Shown here in pieces: positions 27,629 through 37,288 of a DNA stretch of 64,000 nucleotides; position 1 is the stretch's first letter, and each line of letters starts with the position of its first letter. Source of the stretch: Mauremys mutica (lineage: Eukaryota; Chordata; Testudines; Geoemydidae); contig NC_059082.1 of assembly GCF_020497125.1 (NCBI RefSeq), forward strand, positions 22,156,965-22,220,964. The letters are read 5' to 3'. Position numbers and translations under genes: made by a program. Under the pieces are notes generated by a model, which ran no database searches, had not been told where the DNA came from, and worked only from the letters and a program-made list of their open reading frames with translations.

Positions 27629-28381
27629 AAGTAGAGTTACTCTTCTTTCCAAAAGGAAATAAAGACTTTGACCTTATTCACGATGGGAGCCAAATATTGT
27701 TAATTACAACTGTATATAAAAAGCTGTTGCTAGAAAGTTTTTGGTATGTTTTCCCTTAGGGCAGCTAAAACTTGGTTTGAAAACTATTATGACATGATGC
27801 TAGAGACAGCAAGTGGTGGTTTGCATGGGTAATGTATAGCACATCTTATGTATCATGGCTCTCACAAGAAAAAAAATATTCCTAACTATGCTGATCTGGA
27901 AAAGCTTATTAGAAACAACCATGTACAGGTTCCTGGAGCCTGTACAGTGGACTAGGCCACATTGTCATGTTGTAGATATTAATTTGAGATTATTATTTTT
28001 TTAAGGGATGGCTGTGGATGCATTACTGCAGCAATACATTTATTAGAGACTCACACCTGGATGAAGATTCCCCATCTATGGTCTTCTCTTATTCACAGCT
28101 GGCCAAGCATTTCTTCATCTATTCCTGCAACTTCTGCTTTAACACATGGCCTGGGAGGGACTGAGCCCTCCTCCATCACAAACCACTGGCTCCTGGAGGG
28201 CTAGGCATTAACTCCTCCATCACCTTACTGTCCCCCAAAACTTGCATGTGATGAGGAGGGATTTTTCCTCTCTATGCCCCCTTCTTCTCATCTCACCCCA
28301 TCTCTCTTACAACCTCATTTGGTTCACATCTAACCAAGGATTCCTGTCACTCTCCATCCCATTTCTTCTGTCTGACAGCTA

Positions 28382-28500
28382 TGGTTCCCAACCATCCAGG
28401 CTTCCCTCCAAGAGTCTCCAGAAAATAAAAATTAATATTTAATTAAAGATAGCATGTCGATGAAAACGCCAAGAATACATCCAACCAAAACTGGCAACCC
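28382..28500. mobile_element. TA-flanked MITE of a second family
   Basis: 119 bp with ends TGGTTCCCAACCATCCAGG / CCAAAACTGGCAACCC and TA at 28380-28381 and 28501-28502. The interior AAAATTAATATTTAATTAAAG is AT-rich. It resembles the common reptile MITE with TAGGGTTGCCAACCCTCCAG ends. It sits next to the CpG island. Confidence 0.65.
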
Positions 28501-28986
28501 TACTCACAGCTGGCTAAGGATTTCCCACCCTGCAGCTCCTGTACCATACACCTGGCTGGGTATCCTTCCTTCACTCCATGGCCAGGCCCCAAGTGGCTCA
28601 CACCTCGCCAGGGATCCCTCCCCCCGCAGCTGCTGCGCTGTCTCACCCAGGCCGAGGAATTCCTCCCCGCTCCCACTGGCCTGGCCCATGAGTTATAGTC
28701 TGGTAGCTCCAGATCGCGGCCGAGTTCAGGGCCCGCGCACACGTGGTGCGGTCGGGCTCGGGCCCGGGCCCAGCATTTACGCTCTGAGGCGAGGAAGGGT
28801 TGCGACGCCTCCTCTACAAATGCGGACCCGCCCATTGTCCAAGGGACCGAGCAGCCTTTCCGCGCGGCGCCTCGGCCAGGGCGCCCTCCCCTCTCAGGGC
28901 TCGGGGTCCCGGACCTGCCCGCCCGCCCGCCTCTGGCGCCAGTGGGGCCTCGCCTTCCCAGCGCCCCCCCCCCGGGCCGCCCTTAC

Positions 28987-29217
28987 CGTAACTCCATACT
29001 TGAGCGCGATGCCCTGCAGCGTGTCGCCGGCGCTGAGGCGATGCTCCAGGTAGCGCTCCGCCAGGGGGGCCGCCACGCTGGCCGTGCTGCCGTAGGAGCG
29101 GATCTTGGTGCGGGCCAGGCTCTGCGACAGCTCGGCCTCCGACTCGGACTCGGAGCCAGAGCGGGCGGCCGGGGGCTCCTCCCGCAGGGAGAGCGGCACG
29201 GGCGGGAACTCTGCCAT
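28987..29217 (-). CDS. LYSMD2: LYSMD2 exon 1 (N-terminus and start of LysM domain)
   Basis: First coding exon of LysM and putative peptidoglycan-binding domain-containing protein 2, a small intracellular protein of poorly known function. The exon encodes 77 residues: a Pro/Ser/acidic N-terminus with the SGSESESEAEL stretch, the conserved LARTKIRSYGSTASV block (about residues 34-48), then the start of the LysM domain, EHRLSAGDTLQGIALKYGVT (about 58-77). These blocks match my memory of vertebrate LYSMD2. It ends at GTTACG followed by the donor GTAAGG (28986-28981), phase 0. I chose the ATG at 29217 (MAEF) because family members start at this point. An in-frame ATG at 29328 would add 37 residues of low-complexity sequence and is less likely. 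The exon lies inside a CpG island. Confidence 0.95.
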
Positions 29218-29407
29218 GACCGGCGGCTCCCTCAGTGCTGCGCGAGCTCCGCCTCCGCAGCAGCGAGCCGAGCAATGGGCATGGCAGGCTGCGGAGGCAC
29301 TCGAGTCACCGCGGCTGAGGCCGGCCAAGCGCCGATGACACCACAGCAGTCAGGGCAACAGGGGGGGAAAAAAGTGCGCGGCCTCAGGTAGAATTGCGTC
29401 TACCGTC

Positions 29408-29419
29408 TGCGCACGCGCA
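29408..29419. promoter_or_regulatory. NRF-1-type site 1
   Basis: TGCGCACGCGCA matches the NRF-1 consensus YGCGCAYGCGCR at all positions. It lies about 190 bp upstream of the LYSMD2 start codon inside the CpG island. Confidence 0.65.
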
Positions 29420-29463
29420 ACCCCCCCCCCCGCTGCGGCTCTAAGGAGCATGCGCGAAGCCTA

Positions 29464-29475
29464 TGCGCATGCGCA
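29464..29475. promoter_or_regulatory. NRF-1-type site 2
   Basis: TGCGCATGCGCA is a perfect palindromic NRF-1 consensus. A partial related site, GCATGCGCGA, sits at 29448-29457, so three GCGCA-type half-site clusters occur within about 70 bp, upstream of LYSMD2 and next to the expected divergent start. Confidence 0.65.
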
Positions 29476-29969
29476 GTAGAGAAGTGAAGCCCAGCTGAAG
29501 CTTCTGCTCTTCGCCTTGAGTTTCGCTGTGTTCTGCGTCCTGTCCTGCCCCGCAGCGACAGCGCCGGGACGGGGGAGAAGATGCTGAGCGAGGGGCAGGT
29601 GCGGAGTGGAGGGTAGCGAGTGGAGGGGAGGGGGAAGAGCTGTGTGGAGTCGCAGGGGGCCAGTGGAGGAGCAGATCTGGGGTTCAGGTAGCAAACTTGA
29701 AGGAGTAGTTCCCAGGGAAGGGCGCCTGGAGGAGTAGGTCGGGGTGGGGAGCAAGTGGGCTGGGGATGTGATGGGGGGATGTTCAGGACCTTGGTAAAAT
29801 GCTGTTTTGAGCAATCACATCAATTATTGCTGACAGCGTAGAAACATAAATTAACAGATGTCAAGCCAACATAACCCAGGGCCCTCTGGAGTGCTGACGG
29901 GAGTTCCATAGAGGGACGGCCTACAATATTTTTACTAATATTAAGGGGTTACTTGAATGCAATGTCAAG

Positions 29970-30162
29970 TATCAGAGGGGTAGCCATGTTAGTCTGGATC
30001 GGTAAAAGCAGCAAAGAATTCTGTGGCACCTTATAGACTAACAGATGTTTTGCAGCATGAGCTTTCGTGGGTGAATACCCACTTTGTCGGCTGCAAGAAG
30101 TGGGTATTCACCCACGAAAGCTCATGCTGCAAAACGTCTGTTAGTCTGTAAGGTGCCACAGG
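29970..30162. mobile_element. PLE-type fold-back fragment near the promoter
   Basis: TATCAGAGGGGTAGCCATGT + TAGTCTGGATCGG terminal motif, then left arm CTGTGGCACCTTATAGACTA ... GGGTGAATACCCACTT, then its inverted copy AAGTGGGTATTCACCC ... TTAGTCTGTAAGGTGCCACAG. The arms of about 65 bp are nearly perfect, forming a strong hairpin about 0.5 kb from the NRF-1 sites. Confidence 0.75.
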
Positions 30163-30215
30163 TTAGAAATAAAAATAAATGAACAAAGATTTTTAGCTGA
30201 CTTCTGCACATGTCT

Positions 30216-30344
30216 CAGGGCTTGTCTAAACATGGAGAAATCCCTGATTAACTATCCCTAATTAATTCCACAGTAGTGGGTTCTTATTCCAGAATAATGT
30301 TTTTTCTGATGTGGGTTAAGCAAAAGAGGAATAAGGCACTCTTA
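30216..30344. mobile_element. Older MITE, left part of interrupted host element
   Basis: Starts GGGCTTGTCTAAACATGGAG and contains TTATTCCAGAATAATG. The continuation TTTCAGAATAAGAGTGTC lies beyond the element that interrupts it (31067-31087). Harbinger-type by its end sequence. Confidence 0.5.
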
Positions 30345-31063
30345 TGGCTTGTCTATACTGGCAAGTTTTGTTGCCAAAAACTGCAAGAGTGTACACAGTA
30401 CAATGGGACCTTTGTTGCGAAAAACACCCAGTTTTGGTGACAAAAAACTTCCACCCCTACGAGAGACTTTTGTCTTTTCCCCGCCCTTTATTGTTGACAA
30501 AGAGCCAGTGTAGAGACTGCTGGTTGTTTTGTCGACAGAACTGACTTCTGCCAATATCCCACAATGCCTACCCTGATTGCTCAGTGTTTTGATCTCTGCT
30601 GCCCTGCAGGCATGCATCCGTCCCCCCCCCTCCCCCCCAATCAAAGCTCCGGGAAGTATCTGTATGATGCTCTGTTTGAGGAACAAACAAAGAGCAAATC
30701 TTTGGAATGCTCCTATTCTGCCCTGAACTAGGAACACAGCAGTAGGTAGACTGCTGTACTGCTTTGCCATTCCACTGACAGCTTACAGAGCTCCTCATGA
30801 TGTTGCTCTCCGCAGCTGAGGGGGCTGTGGGAGAACTCAGAATCCCAAGATGTGCAGCGATCAGCTCTTCCTTCCCACAACACTGCACTGTGGGATACAT
30901 ACCCATGGTTAATTACTCACCCTGTCAATGATGGTGTCTCCAATGTCAATGTGATCTGTCGACAGAGGCACAAGTGTGAACACCCTTTGGCGATTTTTGT
31001 TTTGTCGCCTTTTGGGTGTTGACATAAGTTTTGTCAACAAAACTTGGTAGTGTAGACAAGCCC
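30345..31063. mobile_element. 719-bp Harbinger-type non-autonomous element
   Basis: Inverted ends TGGCTTGTCTATACTGGC + AAGTTTTGTTG and CAACAAAACTTGGTAGTG + TAGACAAGCCC, about 30 bp long, flanked by an exact TTA duplication (30342-30344 and 31064-31066), as expected for PIF/Harbinger. The interior is non-coding; ORFs of 112-142 codons on the minus strand do not resemble transposases. It is inserted in an older MITE. Confidence 0.85.
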
Positions 31064-31093
31064 TTATTTCAGAATAAGAGTGTCATACATGAA

Positions 31094-31319
31094 GGCTTGG
31101 GCTACATTTTTATACTAGCATAGGTATGTCAGTCGGGTATAGTAGCGACATAGCTATGCCAACAAAAAACCCAGTGTAGATGCAGCTGTGCCGATAGAAG
31201 AGTGATACTGTCAGCATAGCTAATGTGGTTTTGGGAGATGGTGTTCCGACCCCAGTAGAAACAGACCTGTATCAGCATATGCTGCATCTGCACTAAGGCT
31301 CTGCAGTGTAGACATAGTC
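31094..31319. mobile_element. Harbinger-type MITE
   Basis: GGCTTGGGCTACATTTTTAT at the left and GCAGTGTAGACATAGTC at the right are imperfect inverted ends. The interior has GGTATGTCAGTCGGG and AGCGACATAGCTATGCC motifs common in reptile MITEs with GTCTACACTAC ends. Confidence 0.5.
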
Positions 31320-31389
31320 AAAGTTAATCAGAGATAGTGAATCTTTCAGTGAGAGCTTGTCTACATATGGCATTATCTCCAGTATAGCC

Positions 31390-31960
31390 ATATGCAAACC
31401 TTAAACAAATTAAGCTATTATTGCCAATACGTATGCAAACAACTTACATTTCCATAAACAAATCAGAGTGCATTGGCAGGGCATGCTTTCAGAAGGAAAA
31501 TTGAACAGTTTTCTTTGCTATTTCTTATACTCTCTCAGTGCGGCCTGCATCACATTATAAATGCATGTTGATATTCAAGTAGCAAGTCAGTTTCTGAATT
31601 GTGAGATTCCATGGTTTGACATTCAACATCATGTTATTGCTTTCCACAATGAATGTATGATTAATTCTCATTACACTTAATTTCAATATGCAAATCTGTC
31701 TTCATAATTTTCCCATTAAAGTTAATAATGATTGGACAAAGGTGTATAATAGCTATGTAGTGATAAATATAAAAGTGATTAATACAATTGTTCCTATTTA
31801 GAAAGGTAACACTTGTATTTTGATAGCACACATAATACAATTTTATAATTTCATTAAATATTTGTAAGATGTAACTTTAAGTACAACTTGATTTTGCTGT
31901 GTGTAAATTGTTATTAACTTTATGGCTGTGGCTGTAATCTCCTAATGTAATTGGCTAAAA
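31390..31960. other. AT-rich repeat-free stretch
   Basis: About 550 bp without recognisable repeats or ORFs, lying between MITEs. Even AT-rich composition with Oct-like ATGCAAAT-type motifs (for example ATATGCAAATC near 31688) makes it a possible conserved non-coding element, but conservation cannot be judged here. Confidence 0.25.
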
Positions 31961-32020
31961 ACACATACAAAATTGACTACAGCCAAAATCCCAAGACCCA
32001 AATCCTCTAACAAGGATTTT

Positions 32021-32105
32021 TAACAAGGTTCTGTGGCCTGTAATGTGCAGGAGGTCAGACTAGATGATCATTCTGGTACCTTCTGACTTTAAAGTCTATT
32101 AATCT
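32021..32105 (+). mobile_element. CR1 LINE 3' end, second copy
   Basis: GTGCAGGAGGTCAGACTAGA followed by TGATCATTCTGGTACC and TTCTGACTTTAAAGTC-TATTAATCTA is the other common CR1 3' terminus. Only the last part is present. Confidence 0.8.
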
Positions 32106-32361
32106 ATTTTCCCAGGATTATTTTATTTATAAATTTTCCTATATTCTAACAGTCAAACTAAAAGCAATTCTGTCTTTTAATTATGCTGGCAGTGATACAG
32201 GCAGCATTTCTGTATGGCCATAATATGAATAGCCAGTGAGACAGACGTGATAAAAAATTAGGAATTTGGATCTTGGCCATAGCAGTGATGAGATTATCAA
32301 ACCAGATTGAAGGGTGAACTCATTTGCATTGTGGCCCACATTCAAAAGAGAGAGCTCTTTG

Positions 32362-32450
32362 CAGTGGTTCTCAAACTTTTTTCCATCAAGCTCTACTTTT
32401 TTTTAAGCAAATGACCTTAGGCCTGACCCTCCCATGGGCTAGAGGCCAAA
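32362..32450. mobile_element. hAT end fragment
   Basis: CAGTGGTTCTCAAACTTTTTT is a typical hAT terminus; the other end is missing. Confidence 0.5.
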
Positions 32451-32570
32451 TGAGAGATTATTATCCAAAAGGGGAAGAATAGGTTATCAAATATTTAGAT
32501 ATGTTAGCTGTATTCAAGTTGGCAGGGCCCAAAGAAATTCATTTTAGTTTACTTAAGGAACTCGCTAAAG

Positions 32571-32721
32571 CAATGGTTTTCAATCCTTTTTCATTTGCGG
32601 CTCCTAAAAAATTTCAGAGTCTCTGAACCACTGGTTGAAAACCATTGTTCTTTGGTAATGACAACCTTTCACAGATTCCATAGACACAGTCTGTGTGTGT
32701 ATCCCAGGTTGAAAACCACTG
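32571..32721. mobile_element. 151-bp hAT MITE
   Basis: Ends CAATGGTTTTCAATCC / GGTTGAAAACCACTG. Flanked by 8-bp duplications CGCTAAAG (32563-32570) and AGCTAAAG (32722-32729), 7 of 8 identical, as for hAT. Confidence 0.8.
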
Positions 32722-32820
32722 AGCTAAAGCAATCTTGGAAGCATTATTAATTATCATTGAGAACACATGCGGGATGGGTGAGGTCTCAGAAGACTGGAGA
32801 AGGGCAAACATAGTACCTAT

Positions 32821-33453
32821 TAGGGCTGTCTATTAATTACAGTTAACTCGTGCAATTAAAAAAATTAATCACAATTAAAAAAATTAATCATAGTTTTAAT
32901 CGCACTGCTAAACAATAGAATACCAATTGAAATTTGCTAAATATTTTTGGATGTTTTTCTACATTTTCAAATATATTGATTTCAAATATAACACAGAATA
33001 CAGAGTGTATCGTCTCACTTTATATTATTATTTTTTATTCCAAATATTTGCATGGTGAAAGTGATAAACAAAAGAAATAGTATTTTTCAAGTCACCTCAA
33101 ATAAGTACTGTAGTGCAATCTCTTTGTCATGAAAGTTGAACTGACAAATGTTGAATTAGGTACAAAAAATAACTGCATTCAAAAATAAAACAATGTAAAA
33201 CTTTAGAGCCTACAAGTCCACTCAGTCCTACTTCTTGTTCAACCAATTGCTTAGACAAACAAGTTTGTTTACATTTACGAGAGATAATGCTGCCCACTTA
33301 TTTACAATGTCACCTGAAAGTGAGAACAGGCATTCACATAGCACTTTTGTAGCCGGCATTGCAAGGTATTTATGTGCCGGATATGCTAAACATTTGTATG
33401 TCCCTTCATGCTTCGGTCACCATCCCAGAGAACTCGCTTCCATGTTGATGATG
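32821..33453 (-). pseudogene. hAT element with transposase C-terminus remnant (inverted part)
   Basis: Begins TAGGGCTGTCTATTAATTAC, an end with repeated AAAAAATTAATC motifs. On the minus strand, about 33440-33225 reads as the end of a hAT transposase: short blocks KYLAMPATKVLCE, LFSLSGDIVNK and LSNWLNKK match the hAT dimerisation region. The remnant is non-functional. At about 33453 the orientation of the element changes (see the next entry). Confidence 0.7.
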
Positions 33454-33812
33454 CTCATTAAAAAAATAATGCTTTAATTAAATCTGTGACTGAACTCCTT
33501 GGGGGAGAATTGTATGCCTCTGATTCTGTTTTAACCACATTCTGCCATATATTCATGTTATAGCAGTCTCAGATGATGATCCAGCACATGTTCATTTCAA
33601 GAACGCTTTCACTGCAGATTTGACAATATGCAAAGAAGGTACCAATGTGAGATGTCTAAAAATAGCTATAGCACTCAACCCAAGGTTTAAGAATCTGAAG
33701 TGCCATTCCAAAATCTGAGAGGGATGAGGTGTGGAGCATGCTTTTAGAAGTCTTAAAAGAGCAACACTCCGATGTGGAAACTAAAAAATCAACCTTTTGC
33801 TGGTGGCGTCCC
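33454..33812 (+). pseudogene. hAT element internal transposase remnant (forward part)
   Basis: From CTCATTAAAAAAATAATGC rightward the same hAT family reads in the plus direction (ACTGAACTCCTTGGGGGAG ... GGTTTAAGAATCTGAAGTGC ... GAGGGATGAGGTGTGGAGCA). Reading frames are broken. The opposite orientation of the two parts suggests an internally inverted non-autonomous derivative rather than a random break. It ends in CCCAAGTTTGGGAAACACTG, a scrap of another hAT end. Confidence 0.6.
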
Positions 33813-33960
33813 AAGTTTGGGAAACACTGGGCTAAGGTAATTCATAGAAAACATGTATTCCCATCGCGTGCTGTAAGGATATGTATACTATTTCTTTACA
33901 TCTGTAGCAGGAAGTCTTGTGGAAGGGGCTTGGCAAGGTTCTAGGCAGACTCTTAGGCTA

Positions 33961-34222
33961 TGGCTATACTTGCACTTCAAAGCGCTGCCGCGGCAGCGCT
34001 TTGAAGCGCTAAGTGTAGTCAAAGCGCCAGCGCTGGGAAAGAGCTCTCCCAGCGCTGTCCGTACTCCACCTCCCTGTGGGGAATAACGTGCAGCGCTGGG
34101 AGCCGCGCTCCCAGCGCTGGGGCTTTGACCACACTGGCGCTTTGCAGCGCCGCAATTTGCAGCGCTGGAGAGGGTGTGTTTTCACACCCTGCTGCAGTGC
34201 TGCAAATTTGCAAGTGTAGCCA
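33961..34222. mobile_element. hAT-type MITE rich in AGCGCT palindromes
   Basis: Inverted ends TGGCTATACTTGCA / TGCAAGTGTAGCCA. The interior consists of repeated CAGCGCTGGGA / TCCCAGCGCTG and CAAAGCGC motifs, making it one long imperfect palindrome of high CpG content in AT-rich DNA. No clear target duplication. Non-coding. Confidence 0.65.
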
Positions 34223-37200
34223 GAGAGAAGCAGAGAGAGTTATTCTGTCTGTGATTCTTCACCTTTGTAACATGACACATTGTGGCAGTTTTGCTGTTGA
34301 CTTCAATAGGAGTGAGACTGGCCTATCAGTTGGGTTTGATACACTTTTTTGATATGGGAGCAATCGATTCACAATTTATTAAGTACTGTTATCATCATAA
34401 CAACAAAAATCTGTCTAATTCACAGCATGCTTTACTCCTAGCACACTGTGAATGCAGTCTTATATATTGCCTTTTGCCTTTCTGGCTGAATGTATTCTAA
34501 TATAAAGCATTTCACAAAACAGTGAATGTAACCTGGCAGTGCAGTGACAGCATAAGCAAATGTGGCATCTCTTACATGCTTAGTTCTTGCTCACACAGAG
34601 CCCTGAAGCTAGATTCAGCCCAAAGTTATCCTGGCTTCAACTGGCGCACACTCAAGTGCAGGGATCCTAAGGCAGAAACTTGTTCGCAGCCGAGGTTGTG
34701 GCAGTCAGAGAGCGGTGTTGACCAGAGTGGGAATAGGCTGATTCATTGATGGGGCTCCAAGCGTCTGGTTGGACATTTATATAAAATACAACTCTGCATT
34801 CACATAAATATACTATTTGGAAAAATCAAGTGCATCAGTATACATCAGATAGTCTGTTGGGTTTTAAATAAGTCACATTTATTGGTCCAGATCCTAGGAA
34901 CACTCCACATAAGTCAAGATAGGTGTGTCAAAAGTGATTTAAAGTGACCTTGCACCCTATGCTGATCCTGGAGTCGATATGTACCATTCAAATCTTCAGG
35001 CACAAGTTCGAGAAATGTAAAGGCTGCTCTGCTAATCTGCACCAGCGATAGTGAGAGGGATGCCTCAGGAGTCACTATAGCAGCTCTGCATCCCCCAAAA
35101 AGCTCATTTGATTAAATCCCGTGGCTAAATAAGCCAGCGTTAGGACAGCTATGCAGCAGCACAAAAGGCCAAATGGACACAGCCTGATTGCAGGGAACAG
35201 TTATTTTATTTATCCTCAGTCATACAATGCATTTTGTAGTTTGAGGAAACATGAGGCTTTCCCTGTGTTGTCCAGTTGAGTGTGACAGCCAAACAAAGAG
35301 ATGGCAAAAAATTAACTTATCACTTCCTGCACTGTTTTTACTATATACACTTCCCCACTAAATTCAGCCTGACCAGAATTTCTGCAGCTCAACCACATCC
35401 CACCTAGCAAATGAACTGAAGAACTGCCTCCTAGCATTTACTAAAAATGCCTACTGTGTATGCAGCACCATGTCTCTCATCTCAACTTTTACCTCTTGGG
35501 CTGATCAATGTATATTACAAACTTCTGGGCACTTGCCTGGAGAGGGAATTACTCTTAGACCAATTACTTCAGCTAAAGAAGCTTTCAGCAAGAGTCAGCC
35601 AAAATGGAAAAGTTGTTTAATATTGCTGATACGGTGAGCTGAATATGCAATATGAATCAATGTTAAAAGGTGTTTGATAGGTAAAGCAAATATCATTCAG
35701 TTGTCTTAAGAGGCTTTATTTATAGGTTAGGTACATGCAATATTCTTTTAAATTCATCAGAAGGTATTTTACTGATGACAAATTTATTTTAGTATAATAA
35801 ACCTTTTGAAGGTTATGTATGACCTCCTCTTTCTGGATGTGTCACACAAGTTTTTGCATGTTTCAGAGATTGTTGTTTCTGACTCTGAAATGATTACCCT
35901 GCCTGTTCTCCCTTAAATATTGGTATTGTCTCCAGTTACAAAGTAACATGGATTACACTGTGGATCTTCACTCTTAGTGGGTATTTTCAGAAATGCACAA
36001 TAGGAAATTTCCATCCATGTTATCTCCTTAGGGACCCTTGTATCTAAGATGTGGCAATGATATTTGATCTGACTAGCTCTCACCTCCTCTGCAGTAGAAG
36101 GTAAATGCACAGGAAAACAGAGGATTACAGAAAACAATATTTGAACTAGAGCTGTTTGCTAAACCATTTTTTGCTGTAATAAGTATCCTTATCCTAAAAA
36201 TACAGCATAAAAGATGCTAAAGTGCTTTGATCATGAGGTTGTATTTTTAAGAAAAAAATAAAAATAAAAAGTGTATGTATTATTAGCAGTGATGATACCA
36301 CATTCAATTTACTGTAAAGTATAGAGATCATAATATAGAATGCTGCAATGGGCTGATTGCTGTTGGGGAAATATCAGCCTGCCGGTGTTTTTTTGTTTAA
36401 GAATGTAAGAGAAGGAAGGATGTTCTGAGGAACTGGCAGAGGTGCTTTCTTATCCCTTTCATGCCTGGATAGAAAACTAGGCTCTCTCTATGTCTAGGCA
36501 GAGGTGTCACACTTATTTGTAAGAGTGGACTGAATTCTATACTTAATTAGGATCTTTGGGCCAGCGTATAGATTCAGGACTATATGCTCCACACAGTGGA
36601 ATGCTCACTGATGTCAGTAAGACATTTGCATAGAGATCCAGGGGGGATTATGACCACATCAGTAGTAACTAAAGGTTGAGTATTATTTATTTCTTGTTCA
36701 GTGCCTTATTATTGCATTCACTGCTCAGCAGGAGAATCCACGGGCATTGCTGTCCCTACCCTTTGTTTCTTTTCCTTTCCCAGCCTCCTTTCTCTATTTC
36801 CCTCCCATATCTTTGTTATTTTCTCTGCATGTTCTTTCCTACAGCAACTCCCAGTTCCCAAACCAACGGGCTGCACTTGCCCCATCCCTTGCCCTCCTCT
36901 ACAATAATGAGTGATCACATAGTTAATATTTACACTCATCATTGGGCTTTAGAGTTGACTCTCTAACCAGATTTGTATGGGATGGGGAAGTTCGCTCCTT
37001 GGAGTCATTGTCTGGGCTGACTTTGGGCTCAGGCAGCCATCACTGCAGCGGTTACACTTGTGTCACATTTGGAAAGTTTTCTCTGCAACCGTGAGAGCTA
37101 GAAACTGGCTTTCTTAAAAATGAAAGCTTAGTTTCTGGAGACTCCGAGTATGTCATGTGGGCTGTATTTGACACCCCTAGTCTGAGGGTTCCTAAATGTG

Positions 37201-37288
37201 GAGTCTCAAAAGAGGGAAGAGAAGAGTGGAGAATCTCTTTTTCCACTTCTTCTGCATGATTTTATGGTGGTTGTATTCTACATCGGTA
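34223..37288. other. About 3-kb stretch, nothing recognised
   Basis: AT-rich, mostly repeat-free sequence, presumably intronic or intergenic right of the CpG island. Short ORFs only (up to 96 codons, Ser/Leu/Pro-rich at 36676-36966), with no family resemblance. Confidence 0.4.

Larger units (their letters stand above)
23510..28986 (-). other. LYSMD2 intron 1 (about 5.5 kb)
   Basis: Phase-0 intron with a GTAAGG donor and a TTCCAG acceptor. It holds three TA-flanked MITEs (23700-23886, 25947-26069, 28382-28500), a degraded MIR-like SINE (about 25440-25530) and a fold-back repeat (27534-27628). Its 5' end overlaps the CpG island. No other coding exon was recognised; the ORFs at 25781-26215 and 28454-29053 are composed of repeat or CpG-island sequence. 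Confidence 0.85.
28600..29700. promoter_or_regulatory. CpG-island promoter of LYSMD2, probably bidirectional
   Basis: A GC- and CpG-rich kilobase in otherwise AT-rich DNA surrounds LYSMD2 exon 1. It has no TATA box at the expected place but has NRF-1-type palindromes just upstream of the gene (29408-29419 and 29464-29475), typical of dispersed, often bidirectional housekeeping promoters. In human, LYSMD2 is head-to-head with TMOD2, so a divergent plus-strand first exon is expected at about 29.5-29.7 kb. CAG/GT donor-like sites occur at 29598/29599 and 29687/29688. Island and exon 1 are seen directly; the TMOD2 side is inference. Confidence 0.8.

Noticed and set aside
28454..29053. 199-codon plus-strand ORF
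   Set aside because: It runs antisense to LYSMD2 exon 1 and through the GC-rich island and a MITE end. Pro/Arg/Ser composition is a GC artefact.
29218..29328. In-frame upstream ATG extending LYSMD2 by 37 residues
   Set aside because: The extension is Ala/Arg/Cys-rich CpG-island sequence with no match to family N-termini; the MAEF start fits known LYSMD2 proteins.
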